A DNA stretch of 20,682 nucleotides from Candidatus Cloacimonas sp. SDB (GCA_001412425.1 LKUH01000399.1:1-20682); one strand, 5' to 3'; positions 1 to 8,362 are shown, counted from the stretch's first letter. The notes: generated by a model not told the origin, from the sequence alone. Translations and numbers: made by a program.

Positions 1-70
1 ATTATCCCAAATCTTAGAATCGTTTTTTATTAATAAAATCATTGGCTTAAATGCCATTTCAGGAGGAAAT
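1..70 (+). promoter_or_regulatory. Leader of the catabolic cluster with strong RBS
   Basis: This short AT-rich stretch precedes the first transcarbamylase. The only firm element is a perfect Shine-Dalgarno AGGAGG at 61-66, four bases before the ATG at 71. The T-rich run near 23-30 could belong to a promoter, but I see no convincing -35/-10 pair. I also see no sigma54-type GG/GC pair: the GG at 44-45 and GC at 53-54 are spaced wrongly. The cluster could begin upstream of the window. Confidence 0.4.
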
Positions 71-1147
71 ATGAGAAGTAATAAATTTTTAGGAAGGGAC
101 TGGTTAAGCCCCGAGATAGACTATACAAAAGAAGAGTGGGAAAGCCTGTTAAGGCTGGCTGAGGAGTTGAAAACACGTTATGCATTTAACGAGGACACTT
201 CCTATATTTTGAAAGGAAAAACTTTATATACCATGTTTTTCAACAGCTCTTTAAGAACCAGAAGTACATTTGCGGCTGGTATTCAACAACTGGGCGGATA
301 TCATGTTGACCTTGAACCGGGGAAAACCTACACTCCGGCTCGTAAAGGTTTTGAGATTCCCTACAAAACGGAAAGAATCTGTGATGTAGCACAGGTTTTA
401 AGCCGAACCGGAGATGCTCTGGCGATTAGAATGTATGGAAAACCGGCTCAGTGGATCTATGGTTTTGCTCATGAAACAATGAAGGAATTTGCTCATTATT
501 CCGATATTCCCATTATTAATATGGAATGTGATAAATATCACCCCTGTCAGGCACTGGCTGACATGCTGACAGTTAAAGAGAAATTTGGTGAGTTCAGAAA
601 CAAGAAATTCGTCATCAGCTGGGCATATTCGGGTTCTACAGCCAAACCTTTCGCAGTGCCGCAGAGTCTTGCCTTAACTCCAGCGCTTCTGGGAATGGAT
701 GTTGTCCTGGCTCGACCTAAAGGTTTCGAGCTGGATCCTGAAGTTACTCAGAAATGCCATCAATATGCTGCTATGAATGGTACTAGTTTTGAAGAGACTG
801 ATGATATGGAAGCTGCTTTTGAAGGTGCTCATGTAGTTTATCCAAAATCTTGGGGAGCTTTGGATTATTTTGCCGCGGTGAATGATGCGGGGAAAATAAT
901 TAAAGAAGAAAATCTGGCTGGTATGAAAGATCTTTTCGAAAGAAACAAGAACTGGATCTGTGATGAAAACAAAATGAAACTGATCGACAAAAACGGCATT
1001 TATATGCACTGCCTTCCGGCTGACAGAGATATGGAAGTTACAGATGCAGTTATAGACGGACCCCAAAGTGTGGTCTATGATGAAGCTGAAAACCGCCTTC
1101 ATGCTCAAAAAGCGATCATGACACTTCTTATGGGCGGAAGATTATAA
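71..1147 (+). CDS. Knotted transcarbamylase, AOTCase/YgeW-like (paralogue 1)
   Basis: Transcarbamylase of 358 residues that moves a carbamoyl group between carbamoyl phosphate and an amino acid. Visible motifs are the carbamoyl-phosphate loop S60-L-R-T-R64, H157-P-C-Q160, a W184-A-Y segment, a YPKSW segment and H313-C-L-P316. The C-terminus AENRLHAQKAIM closely recalls N-acetylornithine transcarbamylase, and the WAYS...KP, YPKSW and YMHCLPAD segments recall E. coli YgeW. This points to the knotted AOTCase/SOTCase/YgeW branch rather than ordinary ornithine transcarbamylase. It has a perfect SD six bases upstream and lies 19 bases before a second paralogue and then carbamate kinase. That context favours a catabolic role, releasing carbamoyl phosphate from a ureido compound. 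The substrate is unknown; arginine biosynthesis through acetylornithine is the main alternative. Confidence 0.85.
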   Translation: MRSNKFLGRDWLSPEIDYTKEEWESLLRLAEELKTRYAFNEDTSYILKGKTLYTMFFNSSLRTRSTFAAGIQQLGGYHVDLEPGKTYTPARKGFEIPYKTERICDVAQVLSRTGDALAIRMYGKPAQWIYGFAHETMKEFAHYSDIPIINMECDKYHPCQALADMLTVKEKFGEFRNKKFVISWAYSGSTAKPFAVPQSLALTPALLGMDVVLARPKGFELDPEVTQKCHQYAAMNGTSFEETDDMEAAFEGAHVVYPKSWGALDYFAAVNDAGKIIKEENLAGMKDLFERNKNWICDENKMKLIDKNGIYMHCLPADRDMEVTDAVIDGPQSVVYDEAENRLHAQKAIMTLLMGGRL

Positions 1148-1166
1148 TTATGATCAAGGAGTCAAT

Positions 1167-2204
1167 ATGTTAGTAGATATGAAAGGAAAAGATGTCATCT
1201 GCACCCAGGAACTTTCTGTCGCAGAAATCAATGCACTCTTAAAGCTGGCTAAAGAAATGAAAGCTGACAGGTATAGTGACAAATATAATCAACTATTAAA
1301 AGATCGAACTTTTCTGATGTTCTTCTTTAATCCTTCTCTAAGAACCAGAATCTCATTTGAATCTGCCGCTACCGAAATGGGTGGCCATGCTCAGTTTCTG
1401 GAACCTAAAACCATGCGTTTAAAAAAAACCAGTAAAGGTGTGGAAGTTCAGGCTGGAGAAACAATTGAAGATGCTGCAAAAGTTCTGGACCGATACGGAT
1501 GCGGCATGGGTATAAGAATACTGGAAACCTCGGTAGAAAATTATGGTGACGGCAATGCCCTGCTGCGTGAATATGCCAGATGGATGGAGGCACCGATCAT
1601 CAATATGGCTGATGACAAATATCATCCCTGTCAGGGTTTATCTGATATTATGGGCATGCAGGAACATAAAGGTGATCTAAAGGGTAAAACGCTTCTGATG
1701 ACCTGGGCACATGGTTCACTAGCCAGATCTTACTGTTCCGTTCACGAAAATCTGCTTATCTCTTCAAGATTAGGAATGAACGTAAAATTAGCTTATCCGA
1801 AAGGTTATGACCTTCCCAAAGAAGAAATTGAAAAAGTGAAAGCTAATTGTGCAGAAAACGGCACAAAATTCGAGATCATTAATGACCCCGATTCAGGTTA
1901 TAGCAATGATGTAGAATTCGTTTATTCACGGAACTGGTTTGGACCCGATTTTTATGAGATCGGTAAAGAAGCTGAAATTGCCAGAGCCAGCAAAATGACA
2001 GACTGGATCTGCAATCAGGAAAGAATGAATCGTACTAATGATGCACTTTATATTCATCCTATGCCCGTTGATCGAGGTAAGGAAGTGACAGACGAAGTGG
2101 CCAGTGGACCCAATTCTATCATTATTGATATTGCGGAAAACAGACTTCATACTCAAAAAGCTATTATGGCAATGACAATTGCCGGATTAAAATTGGAAAT
2201 CTAA
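1167..2204 (+). CDS. Knotted transcarbamylase, AOTCase-like (paralogue 2)
   Basis: Second transcarbamylase, 345 residues, clearly homologous to the gene before it but far from identical. It has the carbamoyl-phosphate loop S57-L-R-T-R61, H153-P-C-Q156, a W180-A-H segment and the same family C-terminus (AENRLHTQKAIM). The amino-acid-side motif is H297-P-M-P300 instead of HCLP. In the usual ornithine-type enzymes the Cys of HCLP contacts the second substrate, so a different acceptor is likely. The YPKSW segment of paralogue 1 is also changed, to YSRNW. SD AAGGAG lies at about 1155-1160. The gene is followed after 17 bases by carbamate kinase. The two could act on successive carbamoyl groups of one intermediate or form mixed trimers; both ideas are inference. 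Confidence 0.82.
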   Translation: MLVDMKGKDVICTQELSVAEINALLKLAKEMKADRYSDKYNQLLKDRTFLMFFFNPSLRTRISFESAATEMGGHAQFLEPKTMRLKKTSKGVEVQAGETIEDAAKVLDRYGCGMGIRILETSVENYGDGNALLREYARWMEAPIINMADDKYHPCQGLSDIMGMQEHKGDLKGKTLLMTWAHGSLARSYCSVHENLLISSRLGMNVKLAYPKGYDLPKEEIEKVKANCAENGTKFEIINDPDSGYSNDVEFVYSRNWFGPDFYEIGKEAEIARASKMTDWICNQERMNRTNDALYIHPMPVDRGKEVTDEVASGPNSIIIDIAENRLHTQKAIMAMTIAGLKLEI

Positions 2205-2221
2205 TTTGAAAAGGAGATAGA

Positions 2222-3178
2222 ATGGACAAAAGAAAATTAGTAGTAATCGCTCTGGGCGGAAATGCCATAAAACAGGCAAAAGAAAAAGGAACGGTTGAAG
2301 AACAATTTAAAAATGTCGAGATCACCTGCGAGCAACTTGTGAAGATGAATGCCCTGGGATACAAACTCATTATTACCCATGGTAACGGACCTCAGGCTGG
2401 AAATCTTCTGATCCAGCAGGAAGAAGGAAAAAAACTTGTACCGCCTATGCCTCTTGATATTGTAGGTGCCATGACCCAGGGACAGATTGGTTATATGTTC
2501 CAGAATACACTGCAGAATTTTTTCGGACAAAAAGGTAAAAATATACCCATCACAGCTGTTGTAACTCAGGTTCTGGTAAAAAAAGATGATCCGGATTTTA
2601 ATGATCCCAGTAAACCCGTAGGACCTTTTTATACCGAAGAGGAAGCAAAAATTCTGGAAAAGGAAAAAGGTTATATAGTTAAGAAGGTTAAACCTACCAG
2701 TGAGAAACCCTGGAGAAGAGTAGTGCCTTCCCCAGAACCCTTCGGAATCGTTGAATCAAATTGTATTCAAGCTTTAGTAGATGCCCGGGCAATAGTGGTA
2801 GCCTCCGGAGGAGGTGGAATCCCGGTCATGAAAAATAGCGATGGTACGCTGTCCGGCCTGGAAGCTGTTATAGATAAAGATAAAGCTGGAAATATACTTG
2901 CCCAGGAAGTGAACGCTGATATATTTCTGATACTTACTGATGTGGAAAATGCCAAGATCAATTATGGTAAGCCCGACGAAAAAGCGCTTGGTACTATTAC
3001 CGTTGCAGAAGCAGAAAAATACCTGGAAGAAGGTCATTTTCTGGCCGGAAGTATGGGACCCAAAGTGGCTGCTGCCATTCGTTTTGTTAAAGCCGGCGGT
3101 GAAAAATCCATTATTACATCTCTTTCCAATGCAGTAGATGCGCTGGAAGGAAGATCGGGAACAATTATTACAAAATAA
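2222..3178 (+). CDS. arcC: Carbamate kinase
   Basis: Carbamate kinase (carbamoyl phosphate + ADP to carbamate + ATP), cytosolic, 318 residues, the normal length. The amino-acid-kinase fold is shown by the N-terminal ALGGNA loop (residues 10-15), the THGNGPQAGNLL segment around residues 52-63, a Gly-rich VASGGGGIPV segment in the middle and a conserved GSMGPKV segment near the end. SD AAGGAG sits just before the ATG. It directly follows two transcarbamylases, so it probably recovers ATP from the carbamoyl phosphate they release, as YqeA is thought to do in the E. coli yge locus and ArcC in arginine fermentation. No arginine deiminase is present in the window, which argues against the arginine pathway. 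Confidence 0.95.
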   Translation: MDKRKLVVIALGGNAIKQAKEKGTVEEQFKNVEITCEQLVKMNALGYKLIITHGNGPQAGNLLIQQEEGKKLVPPMPLDIVGAMTQGQIGYMFQNTLQNFFGQKGKNIPITAVVTQVLVKKDDPDFNDPSKPVGPFYTEEEAKILEKEKGYIVKKVKPTSEKPWRRVVPSPEPFGIVESNCIQALVDARAIVVASGGGGIPVMKNSDGTLSGLEAVIDKDKAGNILAQEVNADIFLILTDVENAKINYGKPDEKALGTITVAEAEKYLEEGHFLAGSMGPKVAAAIRFVKAGGEKSIITSLSNAVDALEGRSGTIITK

Positions 3179-3193
3179 CGCTTAATATTCAAG

Positions 3194-3253
3194 TTCAACC
3201 ATCTGAATATTAGAATTTTGAACAGAAATAGTATAAATGTTCAGATGGTTGAA
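3194..3253 (+). promoter_or_regulatory. Long inverted repeat between carbamate kinase and the PLP enzyme
   Basis: TTCAACCATCTGAA at 3194-3207 and its exact reverse complement at 3240-3253 form a 14-bp perfect stem. One G-U and three A-U pairs extend it inward to about 18 bp, leaving a loop of about 24 bases. There is no T-run after either arm, so it does not look like an intrinsic terminator in either direction. It fills most of the 98-base gap and ends 14 bases before the next SD. It could be an mRNA processing or stability hairpin, an attenuator, or a pair of operator half-sites. Confidence 0.7.
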
Positions 3254-3276
3254 GGCTGTGTAATTTTAAAGGAGAG

Positions 3277-4749
3277 ATGGTGGTCGAAAATAAACAGAAG
3301 ATATTGGAAAATACAATTCAGAGATGCAGAGAAAAAAATATTGTAATTCCTACCTACGAACAGATGCGAAATCCGGAACTTATTCCTGAAAAAATTAAGG
3401 CTGAGTTAAAAAAGATAGGTTTATGGGATCTTAATTCACTCAACCTTTTCCGGCTGACCTGGAAAAATGAACCTGTTGAAAAAGGTGGTGGGTTTGGTAA
3501 AGTTAACTTCCTGGAATTACCAAAAGAACTCACCGGGGTTGAAGCCAGAATTATGATACTAATCGGTAAGTTTTTCCCGACGGGATCACACAAAGTGGGA
3601 GCTACTTTTGGACCATTGGTGGAAAAACTGGTACATGGCGAGTTTGACCCTACTACCCAAAAAGCACTATGGCCCTCAACAGGTAATTACTGCCGCGGCG
3701 GTGCCTATGATTCTTACCTTCTGGGTTGTGATTCCATTGCTGTTCTGCCGGAAGAAATGAGCCGGGAAAGATTTGACTGGCTACGTGAAGTTGGAGCTGA
3801 AATTTTTGCAACACCAGGCAGTGAAAGCAATGTAAAAGAAATCTATGATAAAGTGAAAGAACTTCAAACCGAACGCGGAGATGAAATTGTTAACCTGAAC
3901 CAGTTCAGCGAAATCGGCAACGCAGTCTGGCATTATGCTGTAACAGGTCCGGCAATGGAAGAAGTATTTGAACAGGAGAAAAAAAAGAATGACCGTTTCA
4001 GCGGTTTATTCCTGACCCAGGGTTCGGCAGGTACACTGGGATCTGCTGAATATCTGCGCGAAATATTTCCTGCTTATAAAGTTGCGGCAGGTGAAGCATT
4101 GCAATGCCCCACGCTTTTACTTAACGGATTTGGAGCCCACAGGATTGAGGGCATAGGTGATAAACATGTACCGTGGATCCATAATATAAAAAATATGGAT
4201 ATGGTTATTGACATTGATGACCAGCCGAATATAGATATTATGAGACTTTTTAATTCTGCTGCAGGGCATAAACTACTGCTGGAAAAGGGTGTATCCCGGG
4301 AATTGGTAGATAAATTGCATTTGTTTGGCATATCCTCTATTGCCAATATCATGGGTGCGATTAAAATGGCTAAATATTACGAAATGAAGGAAAATGATCT
4401 AGTTTTCACTGTTTCTACCGATTCTATGGAAATGTATCAATCACGTATTGAAGAAGAGCTGGGCAACCGGGGTAATTTTACTCATGAAAATGCAGCAATA
4501 GTCTATAATCGCGATCTTATGGGATTGAAAACTGATAATATGTTAGAATTGAACTATTATGATAAAAAACGCATGCATAACCTGAAGTATTTTACCTGGA
4601 TAGAGCAGCAGGGCAAAACCGTAGAAGAACTTAATGCTCAGTGGTATGATGAAAATTACTGGAAAGAGCAGTTTGGCAAAGTAAAAGAGTGGGATCAAAA
4701 GATCACTGAGTTTAATCGGAAAACAGGTCTTTTAAAAAAGTATGAATAA
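3277..4749 (+). CDS. Fold-type II PLP-dependent lyase-like enzyme (cysteine synthase superfamily)
   Basis: PLP enzyme of 490 residues, longer than cysteine synthase (about 310) or diaminopropionate ammonia-lyase (about 400). The Schiff-base Lys is K106 in GSHKVGA, and the Asn loop S134-T-G-N-Y follows, as in the tryptophan-synthase-beta/cysteine-synthase fold. A Gly-rich TQGSAGTLGS segment comes later. An N-terminal extension of about 80 residues and a C-terminal extension of about 100 residues, rich in charged and aromatic residues, have no function I recognise. Beside transcarbamylases and xanthine-dehydrogenase-type enzymes, the likely job is elimination of ammonia from an amino acid such as 2,3-diaminopropionate; this is inference. 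The SD AAAGGAG ends only two bases before the ATG at 3277, so the in-frame GTG at 3280 is an equally good start. Confidence 0.8.
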   Translation: MVVENKQKILENTIQRCREKNIVIPTYEQMRNPELIPEKIKAELKKIGLWDLNSLNLFRLTWKNEPVEKGGGFGKVNFLELPKELTGVEARIMILIGKFFPTGSHKVGATFGPLVEKLVHGEFDPTTQKALWPSTGNYCRGGAYDSYLLGCDSIAVLPEEMSRERFDWLREVGAEIFATPGSESNVKEIYDKVKELQTERGDEIVNLNQFSEIGNAVWHYAVTGPAMEEVFEQEKKKNDRFSGLFLTQGSAGTLGSAEYLREIFPAYKVAAGEALQCPTLLLNGFGAHRIEGIGDKHVPWIHNIKNMDMVIDIDDQPNIDIMRLFNSAAGHKLLLEKGVSRELVDKLHLFGISSIANIMGAIKMAKYYEMKENDLVFTVSTDSMEMYQSRIEEELGNRGNFTHENAAIVYNRDLMGLKTDNMLELNYYDKKRMHNLKYFTWIEQQGKTVEELNAQWYDENYWKEQFGKVKEWDQKITEFNRKTGLLKKYE

Positions 4750-4772
4750 GATTTAACTCAGGCAGTTAAATC
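4750..4772 (+). promoter_or_regulatory. Short perfect hairpin directly after a stop codon
   Basis: GATTTAACT (4750-4758) and AGTTAAATC (4764-4772) form a perfect 9-bp stem with the 5-base loop CAGGC. The stem starts on the base after the TAA stop of the PLP gene. It lacks a T-run and is followed by the RBS GGGAGG of the next gene at about 4781-4786. It is more likely an mRNA 3'-end/processing element or partial attenuator than a full terminator. Confidence 0.6.
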
Positions 4773-4792
4773 CGGGAAGCCGGGAGGTAAAA

Positions 4793-5572
4793 ATGAGATT
4801 TGAAAAATTAGTTAAACCAGGAGATCTTGAGCTGGCAGGGCAGATTCTTAAAGACGACCCTTATTCCGTTATCCTGGGTGGCTATACTTTTCTAAGAATA
4901 AGCGATAAAAAATATTCCACAGCTATTGATCTTTCTGATCTGAGTCTGGATTATATTAAAGATAACAAGACGCAGATTGAAATAGGCTCATATACAACTT
5001 TAAGGGAAATAGAAACCAGTTCTACCATTAACAGATATTGGGGAAATTTACTGCCCAGATCACTGGAAAATCTTGTTGGAATACAATTCCGCAATAATGC
5101 CACCATTGGCGGGGCAATATGTTGCAGACTGGGATTTTCTGAGATCATAACAGCTCTGCTTGTGCTGGACTGTGAACTTGTTTTTAAGGAAATCGGAACC
5201 GTTTCTCTGCTTGATTATATTTCAAACCGGAACATAAAACACGATATCCTTAAAAAAATTATCCTTCAGAAAAGAGAGGGGAAAAGTTCATACCAGGCAA
5301 TGCGTAATTCCAGCACTGATCTGCCGATCCTCTCTGTTGCCGTATCAGATTTTGATAAAATCAGCATTGCTGTAGGTGCCCGCCCGGCAATCGCTGGACT
5401 ATCCGAAAAAGCTTCCCGGCTGATAAATTCCGATCGCAGCAAAATAGCTGAAACTGCAGAACTTATTGCGGAAGAATTTAATTTTGGTAATGACCTGAGA
5501 TCAAGCAGTGAATATCGGAAAAAAATTGCTTCCGTTCTGGTGAAACATGCTCTGACGGAGGTATTATCATGA
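4793..5572 (+). CDS. FAD-binding subunit of molybdenum hydroxylase, YgfM-like
   Basis: FAD subunit (259 residues) of a three-subunit molybdenum hydroxylase. It passes electrons from the 2Fe-2S subunit to an external acceptor. It has the N-terminal FAD-binding loop LGGYTFLR (around residues 28-35) in place of the usual AGGTDL, the second flavin loop ATIGG (residues 103-107), and a C-terminal CO-dehydrogenase-flavoprotein-like region ending in DLRSSSEYRKKIA. Length and sequence style match E. coli YgfM, which sits beside xdhD. The 4Fe-4S insertion of 4-hydroxybenzoyl-CoA reductase is absent. A strong RBS precedes the ATG, and the stop overlaps the next start (ATGA), so the subunits are translationally coupled. 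The Thr/Asp of the first flavin loop is replaced, so FAD affinity may differ. Confidence 0.85.
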   Translation: MRFEKLVKPGDLELAGQILKDDPYSVILGGYTFLRISDKKYSTAIDLSDLSLDYIKDNKTQIEIGSYTTLREIETSSTINRYWGNLLPRSLENLVGIQFRNNATIGGAICCRLGFSEIITALLVLDCELVFKEIGTVSLLDYISNRNIKHDILKKIILQKREGKSSYQAMRNSSTDLPILSVAVSDFDKISIAVGARPAIAGLSEKASRLINSDRSKIAETAELIAEEFNFGNDLRSSSEYRKKIASVLVKHALTEVLS

Positions 5573-6018
5573 AAATAACTTTGAAAATAAATAATCAGGT
5601 CTACACCACTCACATCGATGCTGACGAATCACTGCTTGATACCCTGAGGAAACTGGGTTTTAAAAGTGTAAAAAAAGGTTGTGATACAGGAACCTGTGGA
5701 GTATGTACTGTTTTGAAGAATGGAAAACCTGTACTATCCTGCCAGATTCTGGCTGCCAGGGCAGAAGGTCATGACATTACAACAGTAGAAGGACTGGGTG
5801 AAAAGGCTGATGAAATAGTTGATGCCATAGTGAGTGAAGGAGCTGATCAATGTGGTTATTGCGGCCCATCACTGGTTGTTACCACTTATGCCATGAAACA
5901 GGAACTGAAAGACCCTACCATTGAAAAGATCAATCAATATCTTTCCGGAAATCTCTGCCGCTGTTCAGGATATGAGGGACAGCTGCGCGGCATAAAAAAA
6001 TATATGGGGGTGAAATAA
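5569..6018 (+). CDS. 2Fe-2S subunit of molybdenum hydroxylase (first set)
   Basis: Small iron-sulfur subunit, 149 residues, that relays electrons from the molybdenum centre to FAD. Both clusters are complete: the plant-type ferredoxin cluster has C38, C43, C46 and C58, and the C-terminal four-helix cluster has C95, C98, C130 and C132. Gln94 before CGYC matches the residue that contacts the molybdopterin in this family. It overlaps the FAD-subunit gene by four bases (ATGA) with SD CGGAGGT, and its TAA shares one base with the ATG of the Mo subunit. In E. coli XdhD this domain is fused to the Mo subunit and, as I recall, has lost most of its cysteines; here it is separate and intact. Confidence 0.93.
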   Translation: MKITLKINNQVYTTHIDADESLLDTLRKLGFKSVKKGCDTGTCGVCTVLKNGKPVLSCQILAARAEGHDITTVEGLGEKADEIVDAIVSEGADQCGYCGPSLVVTTYAMKQELKDPTIEKINQYLSGNLCRCSGYEGQLRGIKKYMGVK

Positions 6019-8345
6019 TGGAATTCCAAGAGGTAAAACATTCAATCCCCAAAGTTGACGGTCCAGGTCTTCTGAAAGGAAAATCAGCCTACACAGATGA
6101 TATTACAACGGATACAGCACTTATCATAAAATTACTTAGAAGTCCTCATCCCTTTGCGCGGATCAGTTCGATCGATATTTCCAAGGCTTTGAAAGTGGAT
6201 GGCATTGAAGGCATAATAACCCACAAAGATGTTCCCCGAATTCCTATTACCAGGGCCGGACAGGGTTATCCCGAACCATCTCCGAAAGATAAATTTATTT
6301 TAGATGAGTACGTGCGTTATGTGGGAGACGAGGTAGCTATTATTGCGGGTATTAATGAAAAAACAGTTCAGGATGCCATGAAATTGATTGAAGTCGAATA
6401 CGAAATCCTGGACCCTGTTCTGGATTTTGAAAAAGCTGAAGGGAACACAACCGTGATCCATCCCGAAAAAGAGATCTACTCAATGTTTCCCATAGGATTG
6501 GATGCAAAAAATAATATTGCCTGCTCCTATCTTAATACCATGATATATGGTGATGTGGATAAAGCAATTGCTGAATCCGATGTTAAAATAGAACATAGAT
6601 ATTATAGTCAGGCGCAACAGCACACTTCCCTGGAGCCTCATACTTCTTCCGCTTATATTGATGTTCAGGAAAGATTGAATATTATTTCTTCCACTCAGAA
6701 CCCTTATCACACACGCCGGATTATTGGCGAAGCATTACAGATGCCCCTTAGAAATATTCGAGTTGTAAAACCCAGAATTGGGGGAGGCTTCGGCTCGAAG
6801 CAACAGATCCATAACGATCTTTTCTGTGCTCTTGTAACCCTGAAAACCGGCAAGCCATCTAAATGTTTTTACACCAGGAAAGAAGTTTTCGAGAACACTT
6901 TTACCAGGCACCAGATGAGATTTGATATCCGGATGGCAGCAGATAAGCAGGGTAACATTAATGCTATTGACATGCAGCTGCTTTCCAATACCGGAGCTTA
7001 TGGCGAGCATGCTCTGACTACTTTTATGGTAGCCGGATCAAAATCGCTGCCCCTTTATAATAAAGTTAAAGCACTACGCTTTGAAGGAAAAGTGGTTTAC
7101 ACCAACACATGCCCCGCTGGTGCTTTTAGAGGTTATGGAGCTATTCAGGCAAATTTTGCTTTAGAATCTGCTGTTGCGGAACTGGCGGAAAAATTGAAGA
7201 TGGACCCGGTTGAACTGCGTTTGAAAAACTGCATCAAAGAAGGAGAGACCTCTCCGGTTTTCAAAGTAATGGGAGAAGGTGGAGAAGGTATTGCCCAGAT
7301 AATGGAAAGCTGTAAACTGGATTATTGTATTAAGCGCGGACAAAAATTGATAGGCTGGAATAAGAAATTCCCTTCTCAAAAAATCTCTTCCACCAAGATA
7401 CGTAGTGTGGGAACAGCTATTGCCATGCAGGGTTCCGGAATACCACTCCTCGATATGGGAGCAGCAGTTCTAAAACTTAATGACGACGGTTTTTTCAATC
7501 TTCTGGTAGGTGCAACAGATCTTGGAACAGGAAGTGACACCATCCTCAGTCAAATAGCCGCAGAAGCAATTGGTGTACCGGTAGATCGAATTGTGATAAC
7601 TTCTTCCGATACAGATACCACACCCTATGATGTAGGGGCTTATGCTTCCAGTACCACTTTCGTATCCGGTAATGCTGTCAGGAAAGCAGGTTTGGAAATG
7701 AGGGAAAAACTTATTACCGAAGCTTCCAGGGTTTTAGCTGTCGAAAGTGGAGAAGATGTTACTTTTAAAAACTGTATTTTCACTTCGAAAACCAGTGATA
7801 AATCGATCACTCTGAAAGAACTTTCCGCTGGATTATATTATCAATATGGGGCCGAAATGAAACAACTCATTTCATCAGGTTCCAACACAAGCCCCAAATC
7901 CCCGCCTCCCTTTATGGCTGCTTATGTGGAGATCGAACTGGATACGGAAACAGGGAAAATTGATGTGATCAATTATGTTGGTGTAGTAGATTGCGGTACC
8001 CCTATAAATCCAAATTTAGCCCGAATACAGGCTGAAGGAGGTATCCTTCAGGGTATTGGTATGACATTATTTGAGAATGTAATTTATTCTAAAGATGGCA
8101 GGTTGTTAACCAATAATCTAATGCAATATAAAATTCCCAGCCGCCAGGATGTAAAAAAAATCACGGTTGAATTTGCTGAAAGTTATGACCCTGCCGGACC
8201 CTATGGAGCTAAATCTGTCGGAGAAATTGGTATCGATACTCCTCCGGCTGCCATAGCAAATGCGATTTTCAACGCAACCGGAATAAGAATGCGCTCTCTT
8301 CCCTTTACACCTGAAAAAGTCTTAATGGAATTGTATAAAAAATAA
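6018..8345 (+). CDS. Molybdopterin subunit of molybdenum hydroxylase, XdhD-like
   Basis: Large catalytic subunit (775 residues) of a xanthine-dehydrogenase-family hydroxylase. The N-terminal aldehyde oxidase a/b-hammerhead domain (about 1-130) is followed by the two molybdopterin domains. It strongly resembles E. coli XdhD: FPIGL..KNI, GGGFGSKQ (255-262), TRHQMRF, GAYASSTTFVSGNA, VDCGTPINPN and a C-terminal PFTPEKVLMEL. The catalytic Glu that attacks through Mo is present (E736 in SVGEIG). The residue matching bovine xanthine oxidase Glu802 is Gln262, the Arg880 position appears to be non-Arg, and Phe914 is Tyr373. The substrate is therefore probably not xanthine bound in the standard way. 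CO dehydrogenase is excluded because its AYRCSFR loop is missing. The TAATG overlap with the 2Fe-2S gene couples translation. Confidence 0.9.
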   Translation: MEFQEVKHSIPKVDGPGLLKGKSAYTDDITTDTALIIKLLRSPHPFARISSIDISKALKVDGIEGIITHKDVPRIPITRAGQGYPEPSPKDKFILDEYVRYVGDEVAIIAGINEKTVQDAMKLIEVEYEILDPVLDFEKAEGNTTVIHPEKEIYSMFPIGLDAKNNIACSYLNTMIYGDVDKAIAESDVKIEHRYYSQAQQHTSLEPHTSSAYIDVQERLNIISSTQNPYHTRRIIGEALQMPLRNIRVVKPRIGGGFGSKQQIHNDLFCALVTLKTGKPSKCFYTRKEVFENTFTRHQMRFDIRMAADKQGNINAIDMQLLSNTGAYGEHALTTFMVAGSKSLPLYNKVKALRFEGKVVYTNTCPAGAFRGYGAIQANFALESAVAELAEKLKMDPVELRLKNCIKEGETSPVFKVMGEGGEGIAQIMESCKLDYCIKRGQKLIGWNKKFPSQKISSTKIRSVGTAIAMQGSGIPLLDMGAAVLKLNDDGFFNLLVGATDLGTGSDTILSQIAAEAIGVPVDRIVITSSDTDTTPYDVGAYASSTTFVSGNAVRKAGLEMREKLITEASRVLAVESGEDVTFKNCIFTSKTSDKSITLKELSAGLYYQYGAEMKQLISSGSNTSPKSPPPFMAAYVEIELDTETGKIDVINYVGVVDCGTPINPNLARIQAEGGILQGIGMTLFENVIYSKDGRLLTNNLMQYKIPSRQDVKKITVEFAESYDPAGPYGAKSVGEIGIDTPPAAIANAIFNATGIRMRSLPFTPEKVLMELYKK

Positions 8346-8362
8346 CTTGTGATGCGGTAATT

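Noticed and set aside
674..1108. Open reading frame of 144 codons on the - strand
   Set aside because: Antisense to the 3' half of the first transcarbamylase, with no recognisable family.
71..3178. Arginine deiminase pathway (ornithine transcarbamylase plus carbamate kinase)
   Set aside because: No arginine deiminase or arginine antiporter is in the window, and both transcarbamylases look like the knotted AOTCase/YgeW type rather than ArcB. The neighbours are molybdenum hydroxylases.
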